64,000 bases of DNA, taken from the IMG/VR virus record IMGVR_UViG_3300008117_000023, positions 47,582-111,581 of that record. One strand, written 5' to 3'. Origin of the DNA: a virus. Positions 37,216 through 48,144 of the stretch are shown piece after piece. The notes beneath the pieces are model-generated. The model did not search any database. It was not told the DNA's origin and was given only the letters and a program-made list of their open reading frames with translations. The position numbers and the translations under genes were made by a program. The number at the start of each line of letters is the position of its first letter. Position 1 is the stretch's first letter.

Positions 37216-37392
37216 ATGGCAGGACTATACAGCGGAAGTTTAAAATTGGATCGTGTAACAGGAATTAGACACGACAAAGGTCAATACATGACTTACGTTC
37301 CTGTTAAGAAAGATACTACTAAACTTCAAGAATCACCTAAAGGTATGAAAATAACCCCTAACGTCACTAGTGACGGACTTAAAAAATCATAA
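37216..37392 (+). CDS. Small hypothetical protein, 58 aa
   Basis: ATG at 37216 with GGAG 11 bases upstream and a CTAAATAC late-like motif at 37188. Product MAGLYSGSLKLDRVTGIRHD... basic, beta-like. Its stop overlaps the end of the minus-strand gene. Likely a small virion or late protein. Confidence 0.6.
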   Translation: MAGLYSGSLKLDRVTGIRHDKGQYMTYVPVKKDTTKLQESPKGMKITPNVTSDGLKKS

Positions 37393-37674
37393 CTTACTAA
37401 TATCTAAACTAGAGCTAGCAGGTAAATCCCATACCTGCTTTTTTTGTACTCCGCGTTTCTGAGCAAATCTTTTAGCATCACATTTTGAGCAAACATGGAA
37501 ATAGTTGTTGCTCAACCTCTTTGGATCCATACTTCCTTTTTCTCTTGAAAATTCCGTATCACAACTATCGCACCGAAATAGAGCATAAGTTCGTTCCCTG
37601 TCATACAGATGCTCAACACCCAGTTTACTTTTACGAGTGTGTTGTGTTTTTTCAATTCTAGTGCCAATGAACAT
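37387..37674 (-). CDS. Zinc-ribbon protein, 95 aa
   Basis: Minus strand. FRCDSCDTEFSREKGSMDPK and HVCSKCDAKRFAQKRG form a CxxC...CxxC zinc ribbon, as in small phage proteins related to HNH nucleases, but no HNH core is seen. Convergent with the 58-aa gene. Confidence 0.65.
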   Translation of the reverse strand: MFIGTRIEKTQHTRKSKLGVEHLYDRERTYALFRCDSCDTEFSREKGSMDPKRLSNNYFHVCSKCDAKRFAQKRGVQKKQVWDLPASSSLDISKL

Positions 37675-37706
37675 ATACTATTTACATTAAGATTATAAAA
37701 TTTTAC

Positions 37707-37714
37707 GATAAATA
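37707..37714 (+). promoter_or_regulatory. T4-like late promoter motif GATAAATA
   Basis: 47 bases before the start of the 3,028-residue fibre gene. Confidence 0.72.
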
Positions 37715-37760
37715 ATTGAGCAGGAAAGAAATCCTGCTACATCTAATATCGGAGTAAAGT

Positions 37761-40700
37761 ATGGCAAGAAAAGAGATTAACATTGGCGTAGAAGGCAATG
37801 ACGGCACAGGTGATAGTATCCGTGAGTCGTTTAGAAAGACCAACGAAAACTTTAATGAACTATATGCTATTTTTGGAGCAGGCGGTACTATTAGATTTAC
37901 TACGCTAAGTGATACTCCTGACGGCTATGAACCTAATACTGTATTATTTGTTGATTCAAACGCTGACGGAATTAAATTTAGAGCCTTAGCTTCTAATTCA
38001 GCTGCTGATCCTACTGCCGACGATAGTATTTTAATTAGCTATGATACTCCTAATAAAATTGTACTGTCAACATCTTTCAGAGCATTATCACAAGATTTAT
38101 CACCGCAATTAGGCGGTCCTTTAGATGGAAGAAATAAAGCTATTGCTCGTATAGCAATATCACAAGAAGCAGTTGACGAGTTTAACGCAGAACAACCTAA
38201 TCCTCAAATAACCATTGACGATCTAGTTATTACCAAAGGTTACGCTGATAATAGATATATTGCGGGTGCCTTACCAATTAGAATTCCAGACGAGCCTGCT
38301 AATGCAAGTGATTATACGTTGGTTATTGAATCTTATTCAAATGGTAATATTGTAGTTACTGGTCACGGATTTGACAATACCATTAACGGAACTCCTTACA
38401 AATTTCGAGCAGAAGATACTGATCCATCCGGAATAGTAACTGATACAACTTATTATTTACGGTATGCTACAGCAAATCAATTAAGTGTACATGCTACCAG
38501 AGCCGATGCTACTGTTCTAAGTCAGTCCGATGCCAATACAAATAAGATATTCATTACGGGTACTATTGGTGTAGATGATGAGCATATTTTTGTTGATGCT
38601 GCATACGACTCAAACTTACAAGGATTTTATCTAGCTAATCAAGCAATACCTAGAAAATCAGTAGTTCGCCGTCAGGGTGATAAGATGACTGGACCGTTGA
38701 TACTGCATGACAGCCCAGGCGAACTTGCAGGGCTAGCCAGCAGCGATGAAGATTTACAAGCAGCAACTAAATTTTATGTTGACAATACCAGTTATGCTAG
38801 TATCAGTAACTTATATGTAACTACGCAGGGCGACGATAGAATGACAGGAGTGCCAGCTGGTAAAGCAGGAACTTCTTGGAGTTATGCGTATAGAACTATT
38901 AACGCAGCAGCTCGGCGAGCTGAAGAAATTATTCAAGCATCTGAAGCTGAACCCGGTCCGTACATGCAGACTATTACTCGAGACGGCGGCACAACACCAG
39001 CTGAAGTACTTGAAGCTGCCATTGTTACTCCTGTGTTTAATCAAGCAAGGTATTTGATCGAACAAAATAGAGCGTTTGTTGTTAGTGAAGTTACAGGTTA
39101 CTTACAATTTAAATATCCTAATTTTGATTATAATATTGAAACTTGCGAACGTGATCTAGGTTTGATTTTAGATTCTATTGCATTTGATATTAATAGAGGA
39201 CCCGCAGTTGATGCTACAGCTAACTACCTAACAAGATTGGCTGCTGAAAGATATTATGCTAATGCAAGTGCTATTGTAGCAATTACAAGACAATTAACAG
39301 AAACTGTTGATGCTATTAATACTGCAAGAGATATGATTGCAGCAGTTCTGTTAAATCGTCCATATTTACAAAGACCAATATCAAATATTACACAAGCAGC
39401 TATAGCAAGAGTTACTACTAGCGTTTCACATAATCTAGTAAGCGGTAATCAGGTGATTATTAAAAATGTATCTGGTATGACACAGGTCAACGAGAACGTT
39501 TATTATGTAAGAGTAGTAAGCCCAAATCAATTTGAGTTATTCACTGATCGAACACTATTAACCGCAGTAAATTCATTATCTTTTACAGCATATAGTTCGG
39601 GCGGTATAATTGGTATTAGATATCAAGACGACGAAGGTCAATTTTTTGATATTGGTAATGATGCTGACGCAACATCAAGAACTGCTATCAGTGATAAGTT
39701 TAATTTAGTTACCAACATTATCCAGAACGGTATTAATGCTGGTGCATTAGTAGTATATGGTAGTACATACAAAGTTGTTGTTAATAACGGCGGTCTTAGT
39801 GCAATTGACCAAGGTGTAGGCAATAACGTAGACTTATTACCAGGAAAAATACTAGTTGGTAAAATATCAGGCGCACAAGGACGTATTGTTAGCTTAACAA
39901 CTAATGATCCAGCCGAAGGCGGCCAAGATAAAATTCTTGTGCATTTAATAAAGCCTATTGATTTTATACCAGGTGAAGATCTAGAGTTTGATAATTTTGT
40001 TAAACGCAAACAGATTACGATTTTTATTGAATCAGGTATTTATGAAGAAGACTACCCTATTAAAGTTGCTGCCAACGTTTCAGTTGTGGGTGATGAATTT
40101 CGTCGCGTAATTATAAGACCAAATCGTCGAGTATCTCAATCACCTTGGGCAAGTACTTACTTCTACAGAGATTTAGAATTTGATGGTATACCGCTGGTTA
40201 CAGGAGGTAATAGATTCTATAACCAAGTAGGCGAAATACAAGGTAGATTTGGATATCATTACTTAGAAAATCCAACCAAAGTTAAAAACACAGGCACGTC
40301 TGTTGTAAACCCAGGAAAATTTTCAACAGCCTCAAACATTCTTCAAGAAAATAAAAAGTTTATACAAGAAGAAGTAATTGCGTATATCAATCAAAACTTC
40401 CAAGATTTGCTCTACGACAAAATTCAGTTTGCTAGCGACTTTGGAGAAATACTTGACGGCATTACCTATGACATAGTATTAGGTACAAATTACAATCAAG
40501 TACTAGAAGGATTAAAATTTTCTCGTGCAGGCAGTATATACAGAGATTCATATCTAAGAGAACTTTGGGTAGATGCATTAATTAGAGCTAGAAATCTTGT
40601 TTCAGCATTACCAGCAGTTATTAGTAGTGCAACTGCAACTACTAGATCAAACACAGCGTTTAATGAAATAATTGATATTATTCAAAACGGTGTTGTTAGT

Positions 40701-43700
40701 ACTGAGACTGCGGCAAATGCATTAACATTTAGTCCTATTGACAGTACCTTACAAGATCAAATTGATGCAAAGAATCAATTGCAGGCAAATAGAAACTTCA
40801 TTGCTGCTGAGATTACTGCATACATAGCTGTAAACTTTCCTAGGTTAGAATACAATTCAACTAAGTGTGCAAGGGATGTTAAGTATATAGTTGATGCATT
40901 AAGCTATGATGTGATGTATGGAGGTAACTTTGCTACTAGACAATCTGCAATTAGTTACTTTGTTAATGCAGTAAGTCAGTTAGGATTAAATCAAAGATCT
41001 TTTACTGTTGATGCGTACGAGCATTTGTCAGGAGTAGTAGCAGACATAGTTCGTGGTATTGCTATAGTACCAACTTCAGGAAATGTATTGTCACAGACTG
41101 GCGTAGGATCTAACCCAGCTAGTACAACAGAATCAACAATAGTAACTAATTTAGTTAATATTATTAAAAATCAAATTAATAATAATAATTTGCTAACATT
41201 GCCTAGCGCCGTGTATCCTTCATTAACAAGTGCAAACGTAACCTTACTTGATGTAAAAACTGCAATCAACGGCAGTACTAATACTATTGTTTCTGATGTA
41301 ATCAGTACACTTGATGGTATTGCTGTATACTCATACAATCAGGCAAAGTGTCGTCGAGACGTTGGATTAATCGTTAATGCACTAGCAGATGATTTAAAGC
41401 TAGGCGGTGATGAGTTTTCTACAGAAGTACAAGGAGAATATTTTAGAAGCTATATTCAAAAGTATAATAACGACGGATTTGGTGGACAAGAAAATGTTAC
41501 CAAAGGCGCTATTAGATATATTTCAGAAATTGCTGCTAGACTATTTGACGGTGCATACGATGCCGGCGCTATCCAACAAAATCCTCTAGCTGTTAATTAT
41601 GTTGCTCCTGACTTTGAATATGGAGTAGCAGAAAATGATACAGATAATATAATAAGCAATTTAATTGAAAAGATTGTTTTTGTTTTTGATCCTAGATATA
41701 ATCCTCCAAAACGAAATGACGAAGTAGATGTGTTTTTAATGAACGATGCTACAATTTTACGTAACATGACAGTTCAGGGGCACGGCGGATTTATGTGTAC
41801 TCTTGATCCAGACGGTCAAATATTAACTAAGTCACCTTACATACAGACAGGATCTTCATTCTCACAAACATTAAATCGCAAACGTTTTGCTGGCGGTATG
41901 TTTGTTGATGCATATGTAGGTAACTTACCAGCTGAGATAACTGGAAAAATTAATGCGTTTACTCTTACAATTCGCAGCGAAGAAACTCAAGGTCTAAGAA
42001 TTCGACCACCCCAGTTACCATGTCCATTCTACATAGAAGGCAGACGCTATCAAGTTAATGCAATTTCTGATTATGACCAAGCACAAGGTACTGCAACTAT
42101 CTATCTAGATGCTACATCTAACGCAGGTGTTGGATATCTAGAAAGTCAATTTGAAGAAGACACTGGACAAGTAGAACGTCCGTTATATTTACAAACTGCT
42201 GGTAATCGTTCGATGCTGGGCAATGACTTTACACAGATTAATGACCTTGGTTACGGCTTAGTAACTAACAATGGCGCATTCTCTGAAATGGTGTCAATGT
42301 TTACCTATTATTGTCAAGCAGCCTACTATGCTAAGAACGGATCAGAAATTCGTTCACTAAACGGTTCTAACGGTTATGGTAACTTTGGTCTTGTGTCAGA
42401 AGGCGCAGATCCTAACGAAATTCCTGATCAGGTTACATTAGAATTTCCTATGACTGCTCCAGCTAGAACGCTTCGATTCCCTCAAGGAGTTGACAATCTC
42501 GGTGCACCTACTAATTTTACAAACGTAGAAGCAGCAAATAGCATAGTAGTAACAGATGTACCATATGCTCCACTAACTGGTTCTGTGGTTACAATTAATC
42601 ACGGCGGTACAGTAGGAACCTTACAGTATAACGTTTCTGTTGTTAGGTATTTAGGAGACGGTAATCAATCTGGAGACGTAGTTCTAACAGGTATACAATC
42701 TGTTAGTTCTGTAGCTGGTAATGCTTCTAGAACTCCTGGAACATATACTGGCAAAGTAGGTACTGGTGGTACACCTACTGTACAAGCAACATATACTATA
42801 GTAATAGTGCCTGGCGGAGCAACTACAGTAACCGTTGAAGGCTGTGGTGAAGGATATGCTATTGGTAATACTATTACTATTGCTAATACACAGTTTGGAG
42901 GTACAGGAACTGCAATTACATTTACGGTTGCATCAATTTACGGCAACGACGGTGTAACAGCATTACCTGCTAGTGTATATAATAATAAGGTATATAGATT
43001 ACAAATAAGCGGACAACCTAACGGTACTAACGGAGATTTCTACTCAGCAATTAAGGCTGATGTAGCCAACGGAGTACTAGTTGAATATCGTAACGGCGGA
43101 ACTCATATATTTGACAGCGTTAAGGATACTTCAAGATTAGTTACTAGACCAAGTACAGCTATTAACTTTGACGAGAGTGACAATGTTACTTACAGAAGTA
43201 TTGGTTTCAGTGCATTTAATTCACTAGGTTTACCTTTAGACAGTAATTCTATTCAGACAACTTTTGAAGTTAGTTACGATCATATTGAGTTGTACGTTGA
43301 AGCAGCGAACGTTACCAGTACAACTGGTGGAACTATTGGTAATACACAAATTAAAATTAATCCAGATAAAGAAGGATTCGGATTACTTGCAGATGAACTT
43401 GCAAGAATTACTAGAGACGTTGCTGGTAGATTGCCTGGAGCTCCAGGCTATAGTGGTGGTATGGTGTTTACATGGGCAGGTAGAACACATCAAATTATAA
43501 ATTATACCCCAGTTGATACAGACGAAGCTATACTTACTATAAGCAGTACAAACATACATAATCTTGCAGGCGCAGGCACAGGCATTGCTGAAGCGTTTAC
43601 TACCGATAAAGTATTACGTGCTGGTTTGCCTGTAGGCAGTACTGCTGAGATAACTATTGCTATTTCATTGTGCCGCGCTACAGGTCACGATTTTACACAA

Positions 43701-46700
43701 ATTGGTACTGGTGGATTTAATACATCTAACTATCCTAATGTAATTTTAGGTGATCCATTAGGCTCTCTTGCACCTGCTTATGTAGATTCTCCTAATGCCA
43801 CATCAGGACAAGTTTACGAAAAACGAAAAGGTCGTGTATTTTGGATGAGTACTGACCAATTTGGATTCTTCCGAGTTGGTAAGTTCTTTGAAGTTGATCA
43901 AGGCCAGGGTAGTATTAAGTTCTCAGGTGACATTGGTATTACTGGTGCAACAGCATTAGGATTTAAGAAAGGTGTTACTATTGATGAATTCTCCATTGAC
44001 GATACAATGGCAGATGAGTCAGATACAAAAGTACCTGTTGAAAAGGCTATCGTTAGTTACATTAACAGACGATTAGGCAGAGATAGAAATGACACTAACA
44101 TATCTAACAAAATTGGTCCAGGATTCTTACCGCTAAGTGGTACCGCAGAAATGCAAGGAAACTTGCTGATGGGTAACCAAAAAATTACTAACTTAGGTGA
44201 TCCAGGAGTTGATCCTACCGCGGCTGTTAATAAAGCCTACGTTGACGATGCGGTATCTAGTTTTGATACCTTAGAAGATCAACGAAACATTAGCTTCAAC
44301 AGAATTGAATCTGGTGATATTTTAGTTGGTACTGGTTTGAAAAAGATATTTGTAACACCTCCAAGCGGTGGTGTTTTTGTTGCTGGTGATACTATTACAG
44401 ATATTTCTGCAAGTAAATCTGGAACAGTAGTTGATGTACAAGAAGTTACAGACGAAATTTTAGGTTCTGCGCCAGGGTACGATCTAACTATAATTACATA
44501 CCTACCAGTAACTAATTCTTTTAACCTAGGTGAAGACGTTGTTAAGGGTGCTATTTCAGCTAACATAGTAGACGGTCCTATTGATGAAGTTGCTAATGCA
44601 AGAGAATCAACCAACAGCGTTATTAATATAACTGTATCAAGAACAGCGGCAGTATATCAAGACGGTTTAACTGTTCCAATCGCACAACTTAATCTTCAAA
44701 TAGAAAATGATTCAATAGTTAATGCTGACATTAATGCTAATGCAAGTATTCAGCAAAGTAAACTATTAATGGAAAGAGCAAGACCATTATCAGCTAGTAC
44801 TGGTTTATATGGTGTGAACAATGCAGTTGGACAAACTGACAGAGGTTTATCAGCATACGATGCTAAAAACTTTACAGAAGAGCTGCAAGTAACATTGGCA
44901 AATTCTGTCTCTGCTAATGCTGGAGATATATTATACCAAGGAACTTCAAAAGGTGTAGTAGTAAACACGATTGTTAATAACACTACTGTAATAATTAAAA
45001 CTTCGGACACTTGGGCTACTAGTCCAACTGTATTAACCAAAGCAATATTCACTAACGGTATAGAACAAACTCCTACTACATTAACTGGGGTCAATGTAAC
45101 AGCCGTTAATCGTAGTGCATATATAGGTTTAAAAGAAAGAAGTATTGGACTTGATAAACACGAACCAATTTCAACTGATACTGTATTGGGAAGATTTACT
45201 CCTGGAACAGGAGCAGTTGAACTAGTACCATTTGATACCATTGTTGATCAAGGCTTCGCTGTTCAGGATAAAGATTTTACAAACAGTGAAATTACTCAAC
45301 TAACAGGTCAGCGACTTGTGTTTACTAGTGAACTAAGCGTAGCAGATGGCGCTTCTGTAACACAAGCAGGTAGCGGTGCAACTGGTACTGTACAAGGACA
45401 AACATTTAGTGAAACATCATTTATTGTTGTAAACATTACTGGTGCGTTCAACAACAGTGGCATTGTAACTGTTGGCGGAGTAGCAGTAGGAATTCCTACT
45501 CCGGCATCAATAAGTCTTGCTGGTAAAGCAATGGTACAGATAGCCGACGGCATTTATGGAACTACTAGTATATCAACAGGTTCATCTAACAATAGTATTG
45601 TAAGAAGAACTGGTGATGGTAAAATACAAGCTGAAGCATTTATTATTGGCGGTACGCCAAGTCAAGAAATACTAAGTCAAAGTGGCGGTGTATTATCATT
45701 TAAAACTCCTGTGCAAGGCGTTATATTAACAGCCGCAGGCGGTAGTGGCGGTGGAAGTCCTACATATCCAGTTGTTCAAATGCCGGGTTCATTAAACGTT
45801 GGAGTTGAACTGTTTAGTGGATTAGTTAACACCACACAAGGAACTGCACAATCTAACATTGCTGGACTAACTGGAAAAGGCTTTGTAAGTGCTCCGTGGA
45901 TGTACAGTAACTTTATCCAAGCATTAGATAATAAAGGAACAGCAAACACTACAGGCATTTCTCTTGGTGCTACATCTGGATTTACAAGTTCTGCACTCAG
46001 CACACTAGTATTGGTTGCAAACGGTTCAGAAGCTATCAAAGTTAACAGTACAGAGTCTCAGTTCTTTGGTAATGTAAAAGTTTCCAGTGGAGGCCTAGAT
46101 AGATTTGTTATTACAGCATCTAGTGGAAACACTGCTGTTGGAGGCACTCTAGGTGTTGGTGGAAACTTTGCAGTAGCTACTACTAAATTTACTGTAGCAA
46201 GTGCTAGTGGTGATACAGCAATTGCAGGTAATCTAAGTGTTACAGGCACCTTGGGTATAACTAGTAACACAACATTAACAGGAAATCTAACTGTTAATGG
46301 TAACACTATTATTGGTGATGCTAATACTGATACTGTGACTTTTACTGCTAGGGCTGCAAGTGATCTTGTACCAAGTACTAATAATGCAAACAATCTAGGA
46401 AGCGGTTTATTAAAATGGAATACTGTATATGCTACTACATTTGACGGTACTGCATTAACTGCTCGTTATGCTGACTTAGCTGAAAACTATCAAGCAGATG
46501 CTGCATACGAACCAGGCACTGTGCTGATATTTGGCGGTGATGCTGAAGTTACTATAACTACCATTAAAGACGATCATAGAGTAGCAGGTATTGTTTCTAC
46601 AAATCCAGCATATCTAATGAACAGCAATCTACAAGGAGCCAATGTTGTTTCAGTGGCACTGCAAGGCCGAGTACCATGCAAAGTGTTAGGTAAGGTAAGA

Positions 46701-46847
46701 AAAGGTGACTTGTTAGTTTCTAGTGCAATTCCTGGATATGCTATGGTTGGACAGACACCAGCAGTTGGTACTGTAATAGGTAAGGCTCTTGAAAATAAAG
46801 ACAGTGAAGGTAAAGGTATTATTGAAGCTGTAGTAGGAAGAGTATAA
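37761..46847 (+). CDS. Giant tail fibre/virion protein, 3,028 aa
   Basis: N-terminus INIGVEGNDGTGDSIRESFR then KTNENFNELY, a block shared with the protein at 48145 and typical of T4-like fibre/baseplate proteins. Several related modules follow, each with a helix ending like YPNFDYNIETCERDLGLILD, LEYNSTKCARDVKYIVDAL or NQAKCRRDVGLIVNALADD (internal repeats). Glycine/threonine-rich beta regions lead to the C-terminus RYADLAENYQADAAYEPGTV ... NPAYLMN ... GRVPCKVLGKVRKGDLLV, a widespread fibre-end domain thought to act in folding or self-cleavage. Very likely the main host-recognition fibre. CGGAG precedes the ATG. Confidence 0.88.
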   Translation: MARKEINIGVEGNDGTGDSIRESFRKTNENFNELYAIFGAGGTIRFTTLSDTPDGYEPNTVLFVDSNADGIKFRALASNSAADPTADDSILISYDTPNKIVLSTSFRALSQDLSPQLGGPLDGRNKAIARIAISQEAVDEFNAEQPNPQITIDDLVITKGYADNRYIAGALPIRIPDEPANASDYTLVIESYSNGNIVVTGHGFDNTINGTPYKFRAEDTDPSGIVTDTTYYLRYATANQLSVHATRADATVLSQSDANTNKIFITGTIGVDDEHIFVDAAYDSNLQGFYLANQAIPRKSVVRRQGDKMTGPLILHDSPGELAGLASSDEDLQAATKFYVDNTSYASISNLYVTTQGDDRMTGVPAGKAGTSWSYAYRTINAAARRAEEIIQASEAEPGPYMQTITRDGGTTPAEVLEAAIVTPVFNQARYLIEQNRAFVVSEVTGYLQFKYPNFDYNIETCERDLGLILDSIAFDINRGPAVDATANYLTRLAAERYYANASAIVAITRQLTETVDAINTARDMIAAVLLNRPYLQRPISNITQAAIARVTTSVSHNLVSGNQVIIKNVSGMTQVNENVYYVRVVSPNQFELFTDRTLLTAVNSLSFTAYSSGGIIGIRYQDDEGQFFDIGNDADATSRTAISDKFNLVTNIIQNGINAGALVVYGSTYKVVVNNGGLSAIDQGVGNNVDLLPGKILVGKISGAQGRIVSLTTNDPAEGGQDKILVHLIKPIDFIPGEDLEFDNFVKRKQITIFIESGIYEEDYPIKVAANVSVVGDEFRRVIIRPNRRVSQSPWASTYFYRDLEFDGIPLVTGGNRFYNQVGEIQGRFGYHYLENPTKVKNTGTSVVNPGKFSTASNILQENKKFIQEEVIAYINQNFQDLLYDKIQFASDFGEILDGITYDIVLGTNYNQVLEGLKFSRAGSIYRDSYLRELWVDALIRARNLVSALPAVISSATATTRSNTAFNEIIDIIQNGVVSTETAANALTFSPIDSTLQDQIDAKNQLQANRNFIAAEITAYIAVNFPRLEYNSTKCARDVKYIVDALSYDVMYGGNFATRQSAISYFVNAVSQLGLNQRSFTVDAYEHLSGVVADIVRGIAIVPTSGNVLSQTGVGSNPASTTESTIVTNLVNIIKNQINNNNLLTLPSAVYPSLTSANVTLLDVKTAINGSTNTIVSDVISTLDGIAVYSYNQAKCRRDVGLIVNALADDLKLGGDEFSTEVQGEYFRSYIQKYNNDGFGGQENVTKGAIRYISEIAARLFDGAYDAGAIQQNPLAVNYVAPDFEYGVAENDTDNIISNLIEKIVFVFDPRYNPPKRNDEVDVFLMNDATILRNMTVQGHGGFMCTLDPDGQILTKSPYIQTGSSFSQTLNRKRFAGGMFVDAYVGNLPAEITGKINAFTLTIRSEETQGLRIRPPQLPCPFYIEGRRYQVNAISDYDQAQGTATIYLDATSNAGVGYLESQFEEDTGQVERPLYLQTAGNRSMLGNDFTQINDLGYGLVTNNGAFSEMVSMFTYYCQAAYYAKNGSEIRSLNGSNGYGNFGLVSEGADPNEIPDQVTLEFPMTAPARTLRFPQGVDNLGAPTNFTNVEAANSIVVTDVPYAPLTGSVVTINHGGTVGTLQYNVSVVRYLGDGNQSGDVVLTGIQSVSSVAGNASRTPGTYTGKVGTGGTPTVQATYTIVIVPGGATTVTVEGCGEGYAIGNTITIANTQFGGTGTAITFTVASIYGNDGVTALPASVYNNKVYRLQISGQPNGTNGDFYSAIKADVANGVLVEYRNGGTHIFDSVKDTSRLVTRPSTAINFDESDNVTYRSIGFSAFNSLGLPLDSNSIQTTFEVSYDHIELYVEAANVTSTTGGTIGNTQIKINPDKEGFGLLADELARITRDVAGRLPGAPGYSGGMVFTWAGRTHQIINYTPVDTDEAILTISSTNIHNLAGAGTGIAEAFTTDKVLRAGLPVGSTAEITIAISLCRATGHDFTQIGTGGFNTSNYPNVILGDPLGSLAPAYVDSPNATSGQVYEKRKGRVFWMSTDQFGFFRVGKFFEVDQGQGSIKFSGDIGITGATALGFKKGVTIDEFSIDDTMADESDTKVPVEKAIVSYINRRLGRDRNDTNISNKIGPGFLPLSGTAEMQGNLLMGNQKITNLGDPGVDPTAAVNKAYVDDAVSSFDTLEDQRNISFNRIESGDILVGTGLKKIFVTPPSGGVFVAGDTITDISASKSGTVVDVQEVTDEILGSAPGYDLTIITYLPVTNSFNLGEDVVKGAISANIVDGPIDEVANARESTNSVINITVSRTAAVYQDGLTVPIAQLNLQIENDSIVNADINANASIQQSKLLMERARPLSASTGLYGVNNAVGQTDRGLSAYDAKNFTEELQVTLANSVSANAGDILYQGTSKGVVVNTIVNNTTVIIKTSDTWATSPTVLTKAIFTNGIEQTPTTLTGVNVTAVNRSAYIGLKERSIGLDKHEPISTDTVLGRFTPGTGAVELVPFDTIVDQGFAVQDKDFTNSEITQLTGQRLVFTSELSVADGASVTQAGSGATGTVQGQTFSETSFIVVNITGAFNNSGIVTVGGVAVGIPTPASISLAGKAMVQIADGIYGTTSISTGSSNNSIVRRTGDGKIQAEAFIIGGTPSQEILSQSGGVLSFKTPVQGVILTAAGGSGGGSPTYPVVQMPGSLNVGVELFSGLVNTTQGTAQSNIAGLTGKGFVSAPWMYSNFIQALDNKGTANTTGISLGATSGFTSSALSTLVLVANGSEAIKVNSTESQFFGNVKVSSGGLDRFVITASSGNTAVGGTLGVGGNFAVATTKFTVASASGDTAIAGNLSVTGTLGITSNTTLTGNLTVNGNTIIGDANTDTVTFTARAASDLVPSTNNANNLGSGLLKWNTVYATTFDGTALTARYADLAENYQADAAYEPGTVLIFGGDAEVTITTIKDDHRVAGIVSTNPAYLMNSNLQGANVVSVALQGRVPCKVLGKVRKGDLLVSSAIPGYAMVGQTPAVGTVIGKALENKDSEGKGIIEAVVGRV

Positions 46848-46852
46848 TGACC

Positions 46853-46860
46853 GATAAATA
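46853..46860 (+). promoter_or_regulatory. T4-like late promoter motif GATAAATA
   Basis: 21 bases before the ATG at 46881. Confidence 0.72.
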
Positions 46861-46880
46861 TAATGTAACAGGACAAAAAA

Positions 46881-48131
46881 ATGGCTAATAAGTTTCCCTT
46901 AATATTTGACACCACTGACGGCAACAAGATTAAAGAGTTACCCAGCGGTGATAATTTAAATCTTCAAGGCAGTAGTATTGTTGACGTTGTTAATGTTAAT
47001 GCTTCGGGCACTTTGCAAGCAAATACTTTGTCAGTGCAGTCTATAAGCGTAGGTGGAAGCAATCTCGCTAGTGTAGCGTTATCTGGAAATTATAATTCAC
47101 TAATTAATAAACCTAATATTTTTAGTGGTGACTATAACGATCTTAATAATCGTCCAGTAATTTTCTCTGGCAGTTATATTGATTTAACTAACAAGCCTGT
47201 AATACCTACCGCAGTGTCACAACTAACTAACGATGCAGGATATGTTACAAGTGTTACAGCTACCGTTCCTGCTTCAAATGTAGTTGGACTAGCTGATGTA
47301 GCTGTTACAAATGATTATAATGATTTAGATAACTTACCAGATGTAATTCTTAGAAGCGAATTTACAAGCGGTGCATTAACTATTGATGTTACTAACACTG
47401 GTAATTTGACAGGTAGTGTGTTTTCAGATTCGAATGTTTTATTAGTGGATCACATAAATTCTATCATTCCAGCTAGTGTGCTATCTGGGACTGCCGGCAT
47501 AGATATTAACAGTGTTGGAAATAGTGCATTTAATCAAATGAGTGCAGTAAGACTTTCAGTGGCACTTGCAACATTCGAAGATATTAAACTAGAAGGAAAC
47601 TTAACAGCTGACGATTCTAGTTTAATTATAGACGGAACTACTAAACGAATTTTTGGTAGTTTCAACGGCCCGTTAGATGGTAATATTAATAGAGCAGGTT
47701 CAGAATTATTAGTAACTGCTGTAGGAGGCATTACATTATCCCCAGCGGGAGTATTAAACGTACCCAATGCTACGGATATCTCATTGAGTGGTACTGGTGA
47801 TATGCAACTATCAGGTTCTACCGAAATTGGTATTCAAAGTAGTGCTGGGCCAGTTCAAGTTACTTCATTTACTGAAACTGACATATCATCAACTAGTTCA
47901 TTTGTTCGATTAAAAGCGCAAACTAATTTGACGCTAGAAGGTAATACAATAATTTTTAAACCTTTGAAAGCAAAGCCTACAACAAGGTTTGGGGCGGTTG
48001 GCGACACAGCAGGAGAAATTCGCATAGACAGTAGTACTGGATTTACATACATTTATTATTGTGTTAAAGATTACACTGATGGAATTGATGGTATTTGGAC
48101 AAGAACAATTATGGATACTTTCTGGCCATGA
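46881..48131 (+). CDS. Fibre-like structural protein, 416 aa
   Basis: Beta-rich fibre sequence. Repeats SGNYNSLINKPNIFSGDYND and FSGSYIDLTNKPVIPT are the known fibre motif (Y-D/S-L-x-N-x-P). Many short strands with Ser/Thr/Asn follow; the C-terminus TRFGAVGDTAGEIRIDSSTG and IYYCVKDYTDG is a recurrent fibre-end module. Part of the late fibre operon. Confidence 0.82.
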   Translation: MANKFPLIFDTTDGNKIKELPSGDNLNLQGSSIVDVVNVNASGTLQANTLSVQSISVGGSNLASVALSGNYNSLINKPNIFSGDYNDLNNRPVIFSGSYIDLTNKPVIPTAVSQLTNDAGYVTSVTATVPASNVVGLADVAVTNDYNDLDNLPDVILRSEFTSGALTIDVTNTGNLTGSVFSDSNVLLVDHINSIIPASVLSGTAGIDINSVGNSAFNQMSAVRLSVALATFEDIKLEGNLTADDSSLIIDGTTKRIFGSFNGPLDGNINRAGSELLVTAVGGITLSPAGVLNVPNATDISLSGTGDMQLSGSTEIGIQSSAGPVQVTSFTETDISSTSSFVRLKAQTNLTLEGNTIIFKPLKAKPTTRFGAVGDTAGEIRIDSSTGFTYIYYCVKDYTDGIDGIWTRTIMDTFWP

Positions 48132-48144
48132 TAAGGAATTTAAA

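Noticed and set aside
44279-46393. Minus-strand frames inside the giant fibre gene
   Set aside because: Repetitive Ser/Thr/Val-rich shadows of the fibre coding strand.
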